Of a DNA stretch of 64,000 nucleotides, positions 35,271-46,669 are shown in pieces. The notes below the pieces were generated by a model. The model was not told where the DNA came from and did no database searches. It saw only the letters and a program-made list of their open reading frames with translations. Origin of the DNA: Isoetes taiwanensis. Its lineage: Eukaryota > Streptophyta > Lycopodiopsida > Isoetales > Isoetaceae. The translations under genes were made by a program, and so were the position numbers. The stretch spans positions 14,184,356-14,248,355 of the forward strand of contig JAJEKV010000001.1 of the NCBI GenBank assembly GCA_021234155.1. The letters run 5' to 3'. How positions within the stretch are numbered: the stretch's first letter is position 1; every line of letters starts with the position of its first letter.

Positions 35271-35464
35271 TGGGGATGCCCACCGGTCGCACTTTCCGAT
35301 GTACCCAATGATCCACGAACAGTGGCAAAAGATAAGATATATGGGGGATGCCACACCAGAAAGTTTACACCGGAACTGGTGTGGCATCCCCCATATATCT
35401 TATATTTTGCCACTGTTCGTGGATCACTGGCTACACCAGAAGTGCGACTGGTGGGCATCCCCCC
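35271..35464. repeat. Near-perfect 194-bp hairpin (MITE or inverted-repeat locus)
   Basis: Arms 35271-35359 and 35376-35464 are about 90% complementary, with a 16-nt loop (AAAGTTTACACCGGAA). Outer ends are GGGGATGCCCACCGGTCGCA and its complement; inner ends are GGGATGCCACACCAG and its complement. A transcript would fold into one long stem, like a foldback MITE or a young MIRNA-type hairpin. No target duplication was clear. Confidence 0.85.
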
Positions 35465-35659
35465 ACAACATGGAAATGGAGAGCTTTTTTCCTTCGTGTT
35501 TTTTTTTTCTTCCAGTAGATGTCGGCCTGTGGCTCTCGATGGCTATGACACTCTGCAATCTGAGACACTCAGTGGCTATGGCCGTCGCCTTATTCCTCAT
35601 CATTTTTTGCATTTAAGGTGTAATATTTGTTGCAGAAGCTTAGAGTTTGCTGCTAACTA

Positions 35660-35965
35660 TTTCTTGCAAGGCAGAGCTACATTTTATTTAGCAATGAAAC
35701 AAAGAACAAAGATACAATCAGATTTTGTTTATGAATATAGAAGGTTGCTACTCTGAGTATATGGGACTTCTTGACATGCTAGAAGGATACTCTATTGCTC
35801 TTGCACATAGTCCAGTCAGATTTGAAAGTGCTTTGGAATTGGGGATTCAGACGGTGATGAGGAGGATGAAAGCTTAAATGAAAGCCAGCAAATTCTCAAT
35901 CTCAACTATTTATGTCGCGTCATTGGGAGGTCACAATGCAGCAAGAAAATGTCATCAAGCACAAG
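35660..35965. repeat. Older repeat, copy A left part
   Basis: AGAGCTACATTTTATTTAGC through GTCATCAAGCACAAG matches 42100-42305 plus 43512-43598. The copy is interrupted by the LTR element at 35966 and resumes at 40832. Confidence 0.8.
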
Positions 35966-36412
35966 TGTTGATATTTGGGGTTCTTGGCATCACCTTGCAG
36001 CAGCAGTCCATGACTGCCGGATGCCACAAGGCTGCCACAAATGCTCATGGATCAACAAAAGAAGGTGGGAAGAAACTCCAAGAACAAGAACAAAGCAAAG
36101 AATGAACAAAACAGAATCACATTGATGCTCCAAAAGGAGGTGCTCCAAAACGTGAGCAAAAACCTAAACAATGAGAGGAAATGCTCTCTCTAAATAGTAG
36201 AGCAAAACCCCAACCCTAACTGGCATCTCACCTACCACAGATCTAGGCTAAATCTGGGCCATAGATCGTGGGGTCCAATATGACAAATACATGTGGCCTA
36301 TGCCACCTACCACATATATGGGCTAAATCTGGGCCCTAGATCAAGTGGTCCAATGTGATAAATACATGTGGCCTATGCCACTCATACATATGTTTAGCCC
36401 AAAGGGCTAACA
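35966..36412. repeat. Left LTR of the non-autonomous element
   Basis: 447 bp, TGTTGATATT...GGGCTAACA. It retains the segment around 36150-36270 that the right LTR lacks, and has a single copy of the CAGCAGCAGTCCATGACTGC region. Confidence 0.88.
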
Positions 36413-37439
36413 CTCCCCCCCACCAAACCAAACTATGTAGAACCTTTATAACATCAGGTTAAACATGTATAACAATGTCCAAAGTGAGGGGAGGTAACGA
36501 TAATGTCGCCGAAAATTCTTGACCCAAAAATGCCCATGTCGATGAAGTACAAAAATCATGAGAGATTGAGAAGGCTGTCACCACTTCTCTTGAGCTTGCC
36601 ACGAGCTCCTTTAAATCCATGAAAGTCAAATCTAAGGTTGAGAAGGCTGTCACCACTTCTCATAGAGCTTGCCACTAGCTCCGAATACATGCGCCAATCA
36701 AAGTGTCTTGCTGAACAAAAAATGTGGAAACAAAAGTTGTTGAAGGGGCGGAAGGCCCTAAGTCATCTTCACGCCATGTGTTGAACTTGAAAGAGTGTGA
36801 GCAGATAGTTGAACTTGAAGGAGTTGAAATTGAAGGGGCGGAAGGCCATAAGTCATCTTCACGCCAGTGGTTGAACTTGAAAGAGGCTCGGCCGCCATAT
36901 ATTATGGACGGCCAAGATGGATTGAAAAAGGTTGTCTTTTAAACGCCCTGCATTTGGGTCGATGAGGTAAGCTTGATTGTTGACCTAAGATTGCTGAAAA
37001 AAGGCCTACACACGCCAAAGGGCTGTGTGAGGTTTGTTGGTACAAGGGTGCATAGAAGATCTCCAAGAATGCGACAAAAGATGAGGCGTCCCCCAAAATG
37101 TGCCAAAAATATGCTCAAGATGCTTCTTGCGTCAAAAATAGATCGAAAGTTGTGCTTGAAATCACGCCTTGAGGGACCGTGACAGATTGTTGAACTCACG
37201 CCGTTGGGCCGTAAGTCATAGTTGCATGAAATTTTACCTCCAAAGGCATAATGGTAGGACTAGATATTCTGGTATGTGAAAAAACGGCTTCAATATTAGA
37301 AGAGGTGAAAAACACCAAAAATGTGGGCCATGTGGAATATTCAAGTGTAGAATTCTCTCTAGGAAAGAAAATCATAAAGGATGTCGTTAAAAAAGAGCAT
37401 GAACAATGTGTTGACATGAGAGAAATGTTCCACGCGAGG

Positions 37440-37965
37440 GGATGGGCCGTGGGGTTTGATGCAGTGAGGGCCGTGAGGTATCTGAAGTTGAGGCCACGCC
37501 GTGGGGGCCGTGGGGGCCGTGGTTCACGCAGAGGCCACGCCGTGAGGTCTTTGATGTTGAGGCCACGCCGTGGGGGCCGTGGGTTACGCTGTGAAGATAT
37601 TGCAGACTTGAAGCCACGCCCGTGATGGCCGTGGGCTTCTACGAAGGTTTTGCAGATGCACGCCTAGTAAGGTTTTGCAGACTTGAAGCCACGCCGTGAT
37701 GGCGTGGGCTTGTTGGTCGTGGAAGGTCGAAGGTTTGAGAAGCCACGACATGATGGGCCGTGGGGCTCTGATGCTCTGACAGAAGAGATTGATGCTCTGA
37801 CGGAAGAGGTTTTGAGAGCGGCCACGCCAGGATGGGCCGTGGGGTGAGGAGGCCACGCCGTGAAGGGCCGTGGGAGCTCCGATGACGAAACAGATTGTCT
37901 TGAGGTGCTGAGGGAGGAGAGGCCACGCCTTGAGAGGCCGTGAAGGCAAAGAAAATTTCCACGCA
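37440..37965. repeat. GC-rich CCACGCCGTG/GGGCCGTGG degenerate repeat
   Basis: GGCCACGCCGTG and GGGCCGTGGG recur at about ten places with irregular 30-60 bp spacing. CCACG and CGTGG halves face each other, so many units can form small hairpins. It lies inside the non-autonomous LTR element. Overlapping frames in several registers follow from composition. Confidence 0.65.
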
Positions 37966-38420
37966 AAGAGGCTGTGGAGATCAAGTTTTGGTGATGCTGT
38001 GAGATCAGGCAGCCGTGATGAAGTGTTACTGTAATACCGTGGGACCTTGAGAATTCCTTTGCCCTGGGTGGGCCGCATGGCATGAAGCTGTATGACGTCG
38101 TGAGTGTTGCAACAGAAGCCGTGAGTGTTCCGACATTTTTCAAGGCCATGTATCTCTGCTGCTTAAGGGATCACATCTGGCGAAGGAGGGCAGTTTATTG
38201 CCACAGAAAACTTCGGTGAATGTAGTGTGCCACTGCTGCTGATGCCGCTCATGAAGACATATTTATTTTGAAGCAGAGCATCTGCAGAGGTTGATAGGAA
38301 ATGGTGGGTTGCCACAGAGATGATGTTGTGGGCTTGCAGAGATAATGATGCAGGGCCGAGCTTGACTGCTGTGTTGTGGCTTCAAAGATATGAAGCGTGA
38401 GGCAAATAGGGTAGATTGGA

Positions 38421-38545
38421 AGGGGAAACTTTCGGGGGGGGCCCGGGAAACTGCCTGGCGGCGCTGCCGAGAGCGGCGGCAGCCGGGAAGGCGGCGCCGC
38501 CAGGCCAGTTTCCCCCGGAAACACCCTACGACCGAAGTTTCCCGC
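38421..38545. repeat. GC-rich imperfect hairpin
   Basis: GGGAAACTTTCGG (about 38425) faces CCGAAGTTTCCC (38532-38543), and inside it GGGAAACTGCCTGGCGGC faces GCCGCCAGGCCAGTTTCCC. The result is two nested stems around a GC-rich loop. This is the most GC-rich spot in the window. Confidence 0.7.
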
Positions 38546-39129
38546 CGTAACCCACGAGACCCTAAAATTTCCTTATTCTTGAACTGTGATGAGAAGTCTA
38601 TCGAATCCAAGGAAGTTTTCAGTCAGAAAGCTCAAAAGAAGCCATTTTAATCTGCTATTTCTCGTCTTCATCCATGTAATCTCTTGATTTTTTTTGTGGA
38701 AGATCTATTATGGCTGGAGTAGGGAAACGAAACACACCTTTTCGCTGAAGAAAATGGAGGAATGCTTTCGCTAGGGCTTGTAGAGCTTTTGGCTATGGCA
38801 TACAGAGCAGAGCTTGGCTATGGCTTTGGCTGCCGGTTATGGCTTTCGAGCTTCGCATACAGAGCAGAGCTTCTGGCTGCCGGTTATGGCTTTCGGAGAG
38901 CAGAGCATCCCCTACACAGCTTATAGATCTGAAACAGGGATTCATTTTGTAATAGATTCGTGCCTGGAACAGAGATGTCTTCACGCAGAGCAAAGAGACC
39001 CCAAATTTTGCTCCTCAAGAAAAACTCTAGCGGCGCCACCAGATCGCCGCCAGAAACTTAGACCCTGAAGTTACTGGAAAAAAAAAGTTACTGAAACTGT
39101 CGGAAATTTTAGGGTCTCGTGGGTTACGG
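38545..39129. repeat. Perfect 28-bp inverted repeat pair, 585 bp apart end to end
   Basis: CCGTAACCCACGAGACCCTA... at 38545-38572 is exactly complementary to 39102-39129. Flanks outside do not match well. These could be termini of a small inserted element or one inverted duplication. The interior holds a GGCTATGGC/CTGCCGGTTATGGCTTTCG direct repeat (38790-38895). Confidence 0.75.
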
Positions 39130-40445
39130 ATGCGGAAATTGCTCTGTGCCAAAAAGGAGGTCAAGAGGATGGCATTTCATGAGAATAATCTGGCAGAGTT
39201 TGCATTGCGGTTGCTGGGCCAATGCCGCTTAAGATGGCGCTAAAAATTTCGGATGCAGGAAAAACACAGATGCTCTGTTTGCTGCTACCCTTGCACAAGT
39301 TAAGATTAGCTTGAAAATGGCACTTCTGGCTGTAGAACTGGTTCAATGGTGAGACAAAGGTTATCTCCAGGATAGTTCACAGATTACCTGCATGAATGAA
39401 GAAATAAATCTTTGTTGCTTCTGTGAAATAATTCTGCCTTTTGCTAGAGTAAAAAAAAGTATTTGGATGCGCTTCCACAACTGCAGGTGCCAAACCATTT
39501 CCAGTGGTTGTGCTAGAAGCCATCAAATGTGGATGGGATTCAAGGAAATCACTCAAATAGATTCATGTGCAGGCGGATATGGAGTCTGTAACTCTGTTTC
39601 AGCAGGCCAAGCTATGTTGTGGAAAAGGTATGGTTTTGTGGTGTTCCTGGTGGATTTGCTTTGTTGATGGATGCCATGCTAGACTTACAAGGTTGAATCA
39701 ATAAAGAGCCCTTTGCATTAGTGTAGAAGAATAAAAACCTGGCCGATACCGCAAGATATAAGATGGGACCGGGGTTGAGCTGCGAAAAAAATCAGTGCGT
39801 TTTGCTGGAGGATGTTGTTTGTGCACCACAATAGAAGCAGCCGAGTTGCACAGATTAAATTATTTTGCACGGAGATGGCAAGAAGATCCCCTAAAACTCT
39901 GAAGTGTCAGCATAAATAGCAGAGCACCAGGGCGATGTCTCTGTTTCGCTGCTTTTGGAATATTTTGCTCTGCAACATTTGAACTTTAACTCCATAAAAA
40001 TGGAATGCAGACCCATCGAATGGTGTCCATTTGTGAAATCAAGGAGCCTTCAGCTGAAGATCTGAAGGGCATCTCCAGCAAGAATAAACTCAAAATATAT
40101 GGATGAAGAGAATGAACAAAAGAAGCTGTTTGTGTATGGACCAGAAGACTACTCCTTCCGTCAGAGAAGAAAAGCCAAAAAATTAGACGAAAAAGACTTG
40201 TGGAAGAGCCGTTGGGCCTCTTCCTCATATCTTGCTTGCTTGCCGCAGAAGGCTGTACCCAAAAATCAATGTCGTTGCTTTGCCCCTTCCTTGTCAAGAA
40301 CCAGGTTTGCCCCAAATATGGGTGAATACGAAAGAGGTGAATCCAGAGAATCGACGTAGAATCAATATTAAAAACTTGTGGAGATGCTTTAAATAAAAAC
40401 AAGAGATTGATCATGAGCGAAAGAGACCCTGGCATGAGGTGCCAG

Positions 40446-40826
40446 TGTTGATATTTGGGGTTCTTGGCATCACCTTACAGCAGCAGTCCATGACTGCCGG
40501 ATGCCACAAGGCTGCTTGGCATCACCTTGCAGCAGCAGTCCATGACTGCCGGATGCCACAAGGCTGCCACGAATGCTCATGGATCAACAAAAGAAGGTGG
40601 GAAGAAACTCCAAGAACAAGAACAAAGCAAAGAATGAACAAAACAGAATCACATTGATGCTCCAAAAGGAGGTGCTCCAAAACGTGATCCAATATGACAA
40701 ATACATGTGGCCTATGCCACCTACCACATATGTGGGCTAAATCTGGGCCCTAGATCAAGTGGTCCAATGTGATAAATACATGTGGCCTATGCCACTCATA
40801 CATATGGTTAGCCCAAAGGGCTAACA
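40446..40826. repeat. Right LTR of the non-autonomous element
   Basis: 381 bp. Compared with the left LTR it has a tandem duplication of about 59 bp (CTTGGCATCACCTT-CAGCAG at 40464 and 40515) and a deletion of about 125 bp after CCAAAACGTGA. LTRs are identical at insertion, so these changes arose afterwards. Confidence 0.88.
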
Positions 40827-40831
40827 ACAAG

Positions 40832-41875
40832 TTGTAATAGTATCTGAAGGAGAGGCTTTGACTGCTCATACGGAATCAACCCATGAGGATGGATAATGGA
40901 CTGTGGAGCTACGCCTCATGTCACCTCACAATCATGTGCTAATTATCACAGGTTTCTGAGGTAAAAACTCCTAGAGTTGTAAATGGAATTACCTGATCTT
41001 GGGCGGATCACTGAATCTTTTAGATCAACCTAGGGATATTCCTTATGTTCAATGTTAAGAGACAAGGCTTGTTTATTACACCATCAAACTCCAAACTATA
41101 TTGATGGATCATATTGCATAACCAAATAGAGAACAATATTAAAAGGCAAGGCTTATTTATCACTAGTAAAGGTGCACGACGTTACCAGGCTTTTAGCTAC
41201 AATATATCATGTAAATGGTGTACAAATACCAAAGGATAAATACTCATTTATTTATTTGTTAGTCCTGTCATTAGGACCTAAAGTTGTTTAGATGGGATGA
41301 TGTTGCAGTCATGTACCCACATTAGTAGTCTATGCTACAGACTGCTTTTCTGATGTTTTTATATCATGATACCTAGAGCCAAATACCACCTATGGTGTCT
41401 TTATATTTATATGATGAACATTCAAGATGGTTAATAAAGATTCGGTTCCGAATCACTTTAATTTTTTATGCGTGTCTGCCTAAGAATTATATGTGCATTC
41501 TTGCAGTAGCTTAAATTTGCTATGTTAACAGAAAATGATTTTCTAAAGAGAATGCTAGGGGGCCCATCACCGTCCCAAGGCCAAACTTGAATGCATGCAT
41601 TGTAGAATTGTGCCATTCCATGTCAAAATGTCTAACCGAAAAAATTAGCATTAGCCGCAAAAGTCACCTCTAGTCTGGCAAACTAAAGTGTTTGCTCTAA
41701 AACTTGAGAACCTTTGCTTGTAGAGATGAAGCACAAAAGATCTTCCAAATTATGATTCTTGGTATGAATATGATGTCATTCCCATCTTATTACTCCCTAT
41801 TGGACACTTGCCATATTCACATGTAATTCATGTATGATCATTGGCATTGAAAATGGAGGCCACGTATTTGATTAG
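40832..41875. repeat. Older repeat, copy A right part
   Basis: Matches 43599-44640 along about 1 kb (TTGTAATAGTATCTGA-GGAG to GAGGCCACGTATTTGA) with scattered substitutions and small indels. No coding sequence recognised; the first copy of the direct duplication. Confidence 0.85.
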
Positions 41876-42094
41876 CATGCTACCATTAGACCAAAGGCAA
41901 CCCCCGTTTGTGTAGTGGGGTAATATTTGTTTTGGACCAATGGGGTGCAAGTGGAAGGGAAAAATTAACTTTCGACGAATCAAAGCCAATTTAGCTGATG
42001 GGCAAGGAGGAACGAGCTATGCCAATGTTATCTGAAACAAGCAATGCTCGTGGCTAGGATTTGGAACTCATATGACAAATGTATTGCGAAGAGC
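41876..42094. other. Spacer between the two older repeat copies
   Basis: Unique sequence separating copy A from copy B of the older repeat. No gene or repeat identified. Confidence 0.4.
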
Positions 42095-44640
42095 AAAGGT
42101 AGAGCTACATTTTATTTAGCAATGAAACAAAGAACAAAAATACAATTTTGTTTATGAATATAGAAGGTTGCTACTCTGAGTATATGGCACTTCTTGACAC
42201 GCTAGAAGGATATCCTATTGCTCTTGCACATAGTCCGGTCAGATTTGAAAGTGCTTTAGAATTGGGGATTCAGACGGTGATGAGGAGGATGAAAGCTTAA
42301 ATGAAGGCTATCAATATGTAGCACAATAACAGGGGGTTCCAGGGGGAAGAAAATAATCACATTAGCTCTCTAGATATATTGGATAAAGTAGTCTTATTAG
42401 GACATTGAGTTATTTTGGTAGAGGTTCGAGCCTCCATATTTCATATTCTGAAATCTTAGGCAAAACCGTATAGAGGTTTGATATTCTCTCAAAACCTTAG
42501 GCGAACTCGTATTTCATATTTCAAAATCATAGGCGCCTCGACCATAAACGAAATGAGAGGTGCCCCGAGGCCCCAACATACGATCTGGGCCATAGGATCG
42601 ACGGATCTGACGACTGTGGTAGTCCACGGTGCACCTCATTTAGAATATGTAGCACAATAACAGGGTTCCAGGGGGATTTGATATGGATGCAAAAATCACA
42701 ATTCCTGAAACCATAAACTATATATCCCTAAAACAATTGAATGGGTTGTTATAAAAAAAACATAGATTCAAGATAGAAAATAATCATATTAGCTCACTGG
42801 ATGTCTTATTAGGACATTGAGTTAGTTTGGTAGAGGTTCCAGCCCCCGTATTTCATATTCTAAAATCTTAGGCAAAGCCGTATAGAGGTTCGATATTCTC
42901 TCAAAACCTTAAGCGAACTCGTATTTCATATTTCAAAATCATAGGCACCTCCAATCATAAATGACCATAAGCGAAACGAGAGGTGCCCAGAGGGCCTAAC
43001 ATACGATTTGGGTTGTAGGATCGACATATCTGACGACTGTGGTAGTCTAGGGTGCACCTCATTTAGAATATGTAGCACAATAATAGGGTTCCAGTGGGAT
43101 TTGATATGGATACAAAAATGACAATTTCTGAAACCATAGACATATATCCTTAAAACAATCGAATGGGTTGTTATAAAAAAAACATAGATTCAAGATAGAA
43201 AGTAATCACATTAGCACACTTTGTATATTGGTTAAAGTAGTCTTATTAGGACATTGAGTTATTTTGGTAGAGGTTTGAGCCCCTGTATTTCATATTCTAA
43301 AATCTTAGGCAAAGCCGTATAGAGGTTCGATATTCTCTCAAAACCTTAGGCGAACTCGTATTTCATATTTTAAAATCATAGGCGCCTCTAATCATAAATG
43401 AGCATAAGCGAAACGAAAGGTGCCTAGAGGCCCCAACATACGATCTGGGCCATAGGATCGACGGACCTGATGACTGTGGTAGTCCCGGTGCACCTCGTTT
43501 AGAATATGTAGCACAATAAACTATAAATTCTCAATTTAAACTATTTCTGTCGCGTCATTGGGAGGTCACAATGCAGCAAGAAAAATGTCATCAAGCACAA
43601 GTTGTAATAGTATCTGACGGAGAGGCTTTGACTGCTCATACGGAATCAACCCTTCGAGGATGGATAATGGACTATGGAGCTACACCTCATGTTACCTCAC
43701 AATCTTGAGCTGGTTCTCACAAATTTCTGAGGTAAAAACTCCTAGGGTTGTAAATAAAATTACCTGATCTCCAAGTCACGTGCAAACCACCGAATCTGAA
43801 TCTTTTAGATCAACCTAGGGATATTCCTTATGTTCAATGTTAAGAGACAAGGCTTGTTTATTACACCATCAAACTCCAAGTTATGGATTATATTGCATAA
43901 CCAAATAGAGAACAATGTTAAAAGACAAGGCTTGTTTATCACTAGTAAAGGTGCCCGGCGTTGCCAGGCTTCTAGCTACAATATATCATGTATATGATGT
44001 ATAAGTACCAAAGGAGAAGTATTCATTTTAGTCCTATCATTAGGACCTGAAGTTATTTAGGTGGGATGATGTTGCAATCATGTACCCACATTAGTAGTCT
44101 ATGCTAGAGATTGCTTTTCTGATGTTTTTATATTTTGATACTTAGAGCCAAATACCACCTATGGTGTCTTTATATTTATATGACGAACATTCGGGATGGT
44201 TAATAAAGATTCGGTTCCAAATCCTTTAATTTTCCATGTGTTTGTTTGCTTAAGGATTATATATGCATTCTTGCAGTAGTTTAAATTTGCTATGTTAACA
44301 GAAAATGATTTTCTGAACAGAATGCTAGGGGGCCAATCACAGTCCCCAGGCCAAACTTGAATGCATGCATTGTAGAATTGTGCCATTCCATGTCAAAATG
44401 TCTAACAGAAAAAATTAGCATTAGCTGCAAAAGTTACCTCTAGTGTGTGCTCTAAAATTTGAGAACCTTTGCTTGCAGAGATGAAGCACAAAAGATCTTC
44501 CAAATTATGATTCTTGGTGTGAATATGACGTCATTCCCATCTTATTACTCCCTATTGGATACTTGCCATATTCACATGTAATTCATGCATGATCATTGGC
44601 ATCGAAAATAGAGGCCACATATTTGAATCACGTGGATGGA
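42095..44640. repeat. Older repeat, copy B, with internal tandem amplification
   Basis: 42100-42305 and 43512-44640 match copy A. Between them lie two and a half tandem copies of a roughly 430-bp unit bounded by ATATGTAGCACAATAA (about 42314, 42645, 43069, 43503). Each unit carries GGTAGAGGTT-GAGCC, CTCAAAACCTTAGGCGAACT and CGATCTGGGCCATAGGATCG. Copy A lacks the amplified unit, so the amplification is private to copy B. Confidence 0.8.
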
Positions 44641-44793
44641 GAACAAAGAGGAAATTGAGAAGATGTTACTAACATGGTCTATGGGGTATGGGATAAAGCC
44701 TAGAAAGGTTGGGGCCCATTGGATAACGATTTCCTTGAAGGGTCTGCCTTTTTGGTGTATTGGATATCACTGGGGGAGCTAGTGCATAACAAA

Positions 44794-44805
44794 TGGTATC
44801 AGAGC
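44794..44805 (+). promoter_or_regulatory. Candidate LTR-retrotransposon primer binding site
   Basis: TGGTATCAGAGC is the standard plant retroelement match to the 3' end of initiator methionine tRNA. The preceding bases ...CATAACA could be the CA end of an LTR two bases upstream. No LTR pair or gag frame was found around it, so this is at most a decayed 5' end. Confidence 0.45.
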
Positions 44806-45549
44806 ACAGTTCTGATTTCTCTTGGAGCTTGTGTGTGTTTTTATTTGACTAAAATTAGTTTCACTATTCTATTAGAAGTAATTTAGTATTTCTATAAGCA
44901 AAGTTAAGAAGTTTAATTCTAAAGAATCAAGAATAAGCCTCAGAAAAAGGCGTTATATCTCTGAAGCCCTAAACTTACCAAAGTTTGCAAAATAAAGTCT
45001 TCCATTCGGCCAAGTCTGTAGACTAATGATGGTGATTTGATGGATCCAGTTCACAGCTTCCACATCTGAGCTTTCAAGCCACCTATATGAGAAGCCTAAA
45101 GAATTAGGTAGCTTTAAAAAAAAAAATTGAAAAGCAGATTTGTATTCCCCTCAGACTCGTTACAGCCTGATTTTATTTCACAAATCCGAAGCTAAAATAC
45201 CAGTCGTTGGTCGAATTTGGTAATGGCTGATTCGATGCCATAGCCTAGCTACAAATTCCTGAAACCCTAGCCAAACTCTTGCTGTAGAATCCTTCATCTT
45301 TGAAACCCTAATGCTACACTTACAGTTTTATGAAATTCAATGCCTTTAGGATATTCCTGAAGAAATTCATGATGCCTTTAGAATTTAAAACCATTATTTT
45401 TGAAAAAGGATCGTGCCATGGTCTCTCTCTAGGTTGTGATTTATTAAATCTGCATAAGTATCCGTATTTTATTTGAGCCATTACTTACTTTGGAATAAAC
45501 CATTTCAAGCCTTAGAACTTCCTATAATGTTTATTTAGGTATGTTGAAA
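44806..45549. other. No recognised gene
   Basis: AT-rich sequence after the candidate primer site. GAAACCCTA occurs twice (45257, 45301). If the primer site is real, this is a degraded leader. Confidence 0.35.
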
Positions 45550-46060
45550 TCATATTTCACACCGTGACCACAATGCGAGAAGGACTGTTCCACAATTTAT
45601 GACGGGGTGGGTACAGTGCGTCATTTTCTCATACAATATATCGAGGAGTGCCTATTTCACACCTTGGCACGCTGCAATTTGGTTAGAATATACAGAAGAG
45701 AATGTTTTTCGGAATTCAGAATCTACAAATATGGCAAGTGGCCGAGAGCTGTGCAAATTAAAATATGTGGTAGATAGATAGATCACTTATATCACTTATA
45801 ATATGATTACATCCTTATAACTAGTGGATGTCTGAAATATACTGGTAATACAATGTACAACTCATATAAGAGTTATAGCATACATGAATCAAGCAATTCA
45901 TCGCCATTCGGGCTCATCATGAGCAGGTGGTCGAGTGACCCTATTAAGCTATGAGCCAAATAAGATTGATAACAACACCGTATAACCCGAAAAAGATTCC
46001 TCATGACCGGTAACTATTCCTTCCAGCCAGGGATCAAGGAGGACACCTCTTTGCTTGCAT
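45550..46060. repeat. Dispersed repeat, copy 2 (with 18368-18870)
   Basis: Closely matches 18368-18870, and is then cut exactly at TTTGCTTGCAT by the Ty3 LTR at 46062. Copy 1 continues with CTATAAATATATTG, so it serves as a proxy for the empty site. Confidence 0.75.
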
Positions 46061-46061
46061 A

Positions 46062-46656
46062 TGTCATGAACCTACGCGAAAACAAGGAAAAGACGTGGAG
46101 AATACGCAAGAAATACGGAAAAATATGCCAAGATTGGCAAAGAATCTGATATATGAACAGGAATCAAGAATACAATGGCCCGAAGGCAAGCAGGAACACG
46201 AGACAGATGCCTAGAAGGCTCGAGACTGGCGTTCAACCATGAACAGGAATCAAGAATACAATGGCCCGAAGGCAAGCAGGAACACGAGACTGCCTAGAAG
46301 GCTCAAGACTGGCGTTGAACCAGAATGGTTTGACAAGAAGGAGGTGCCTCCTTATATATCTAAGCCAACGGTCAGGATCGCGCCACTCCAATGGATGAGA
46401 TCGTGCCAAGTATCGTGCATGCATTTAGGTTCTAGAATATAACCTCCTGGAGATAGTCCCACATATGAGAAAGCGTGAAGGAATGTCTCCAACAAATATT
46501 GGTAGCGCACTTGGCAAGGGTGTGACTCGCAACTGGAAGGTTGCGAGTTCAAACCCTGTCTTGTGCAACTACCCTCTTTTGCATCCGTGTGACAACCATC
46601 TTTTGTACATACGAGTATAATGTTCGTATGATATGAATATCCGTATGGTCGTCACA
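46062..46656 (-). repeat. 3' LTR of the Ty3 element
   Basis: 595 bp, on the minus strand TGTGACGACCATACGG...GGTTCATGACA. It abuts the polypurine tract at 46657. TATATAAGG on the minus strand (about 46350-46358) is a plausible U3 TATA box. It contains a two-copy tandem duplication of about 90 bp (46153-46242, 46243-46326; GAACAGGAATCAAGAATACA) and a tRNA-like segment (46501-46572). Confidence 0.8.
46501..46572 (+). repeat. tRNA-like segment inside the LTR
   Basis: GGTAGCGCACTTGG resembles an RNA polymerase III A box, and GGTTGCGAGTTCAAACC at 46539-46555 a B box (T arm). Their spacing of about 36 bases is typical of tRNA-derived SINE heads. Cloverleaf pairing is incomplete, so it is not called a tRNA gene. 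Confidence 0.5.
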
Positions 46657-46669
46657 CCATCCCCCTCCT
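46657..46669 (-). promoter_or_regulatory. Polypurine tract of the Ty3 element
   Basis: On the minus strand AGGAGGGGGATGG directly precedes the LTR start TGTGACG; this is the expected position of the plus-strand primer. Confidence 0.75.

Larger units (their letters stand above)
35966..40826. mobile_element. Complete non-autonomous LTR retrotransposon (LARD-like), 4.86 kb
   Basis: Direct terminal repeats begin TGTTGATATTTGGGG and end GGGCTAACA (TG...CA). The element is flanked by the 5-bp duplication ACAAG (35961-35965 and 40827-40831). Removing it restores the older repeat, as shown by the uninterrupted copy at 43590. The internal 4.03 kb has no gag, protease, integrase or reverse transcriptase. 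It holds a GC-rich CCACGCCGTGG-type repeat (37440-37965), a GC hairpin (38421-38545) and a 28-bp inverted repeat (38545/39102). I see no convincing tRNA primer site after the left LTR (CTCCCCCCCACC...) and no clear polypurine tract, so mobilisation in trans by an unknown partner is inferred. Confidence 0.88.

Noticed and set aside
40832..44640. LTR pair formed by the 1-kb direct repeats
   Set aside because: The repeats do not start TG and end CA at matching points, only about 0.2 kb separates them, and no internal coding or primer site lies between them.
44640..44805. Complete copia element starting at the TGGTATCAGAGC primer site
   Set aside because: No LTR pair, gag or pol was found on either side.
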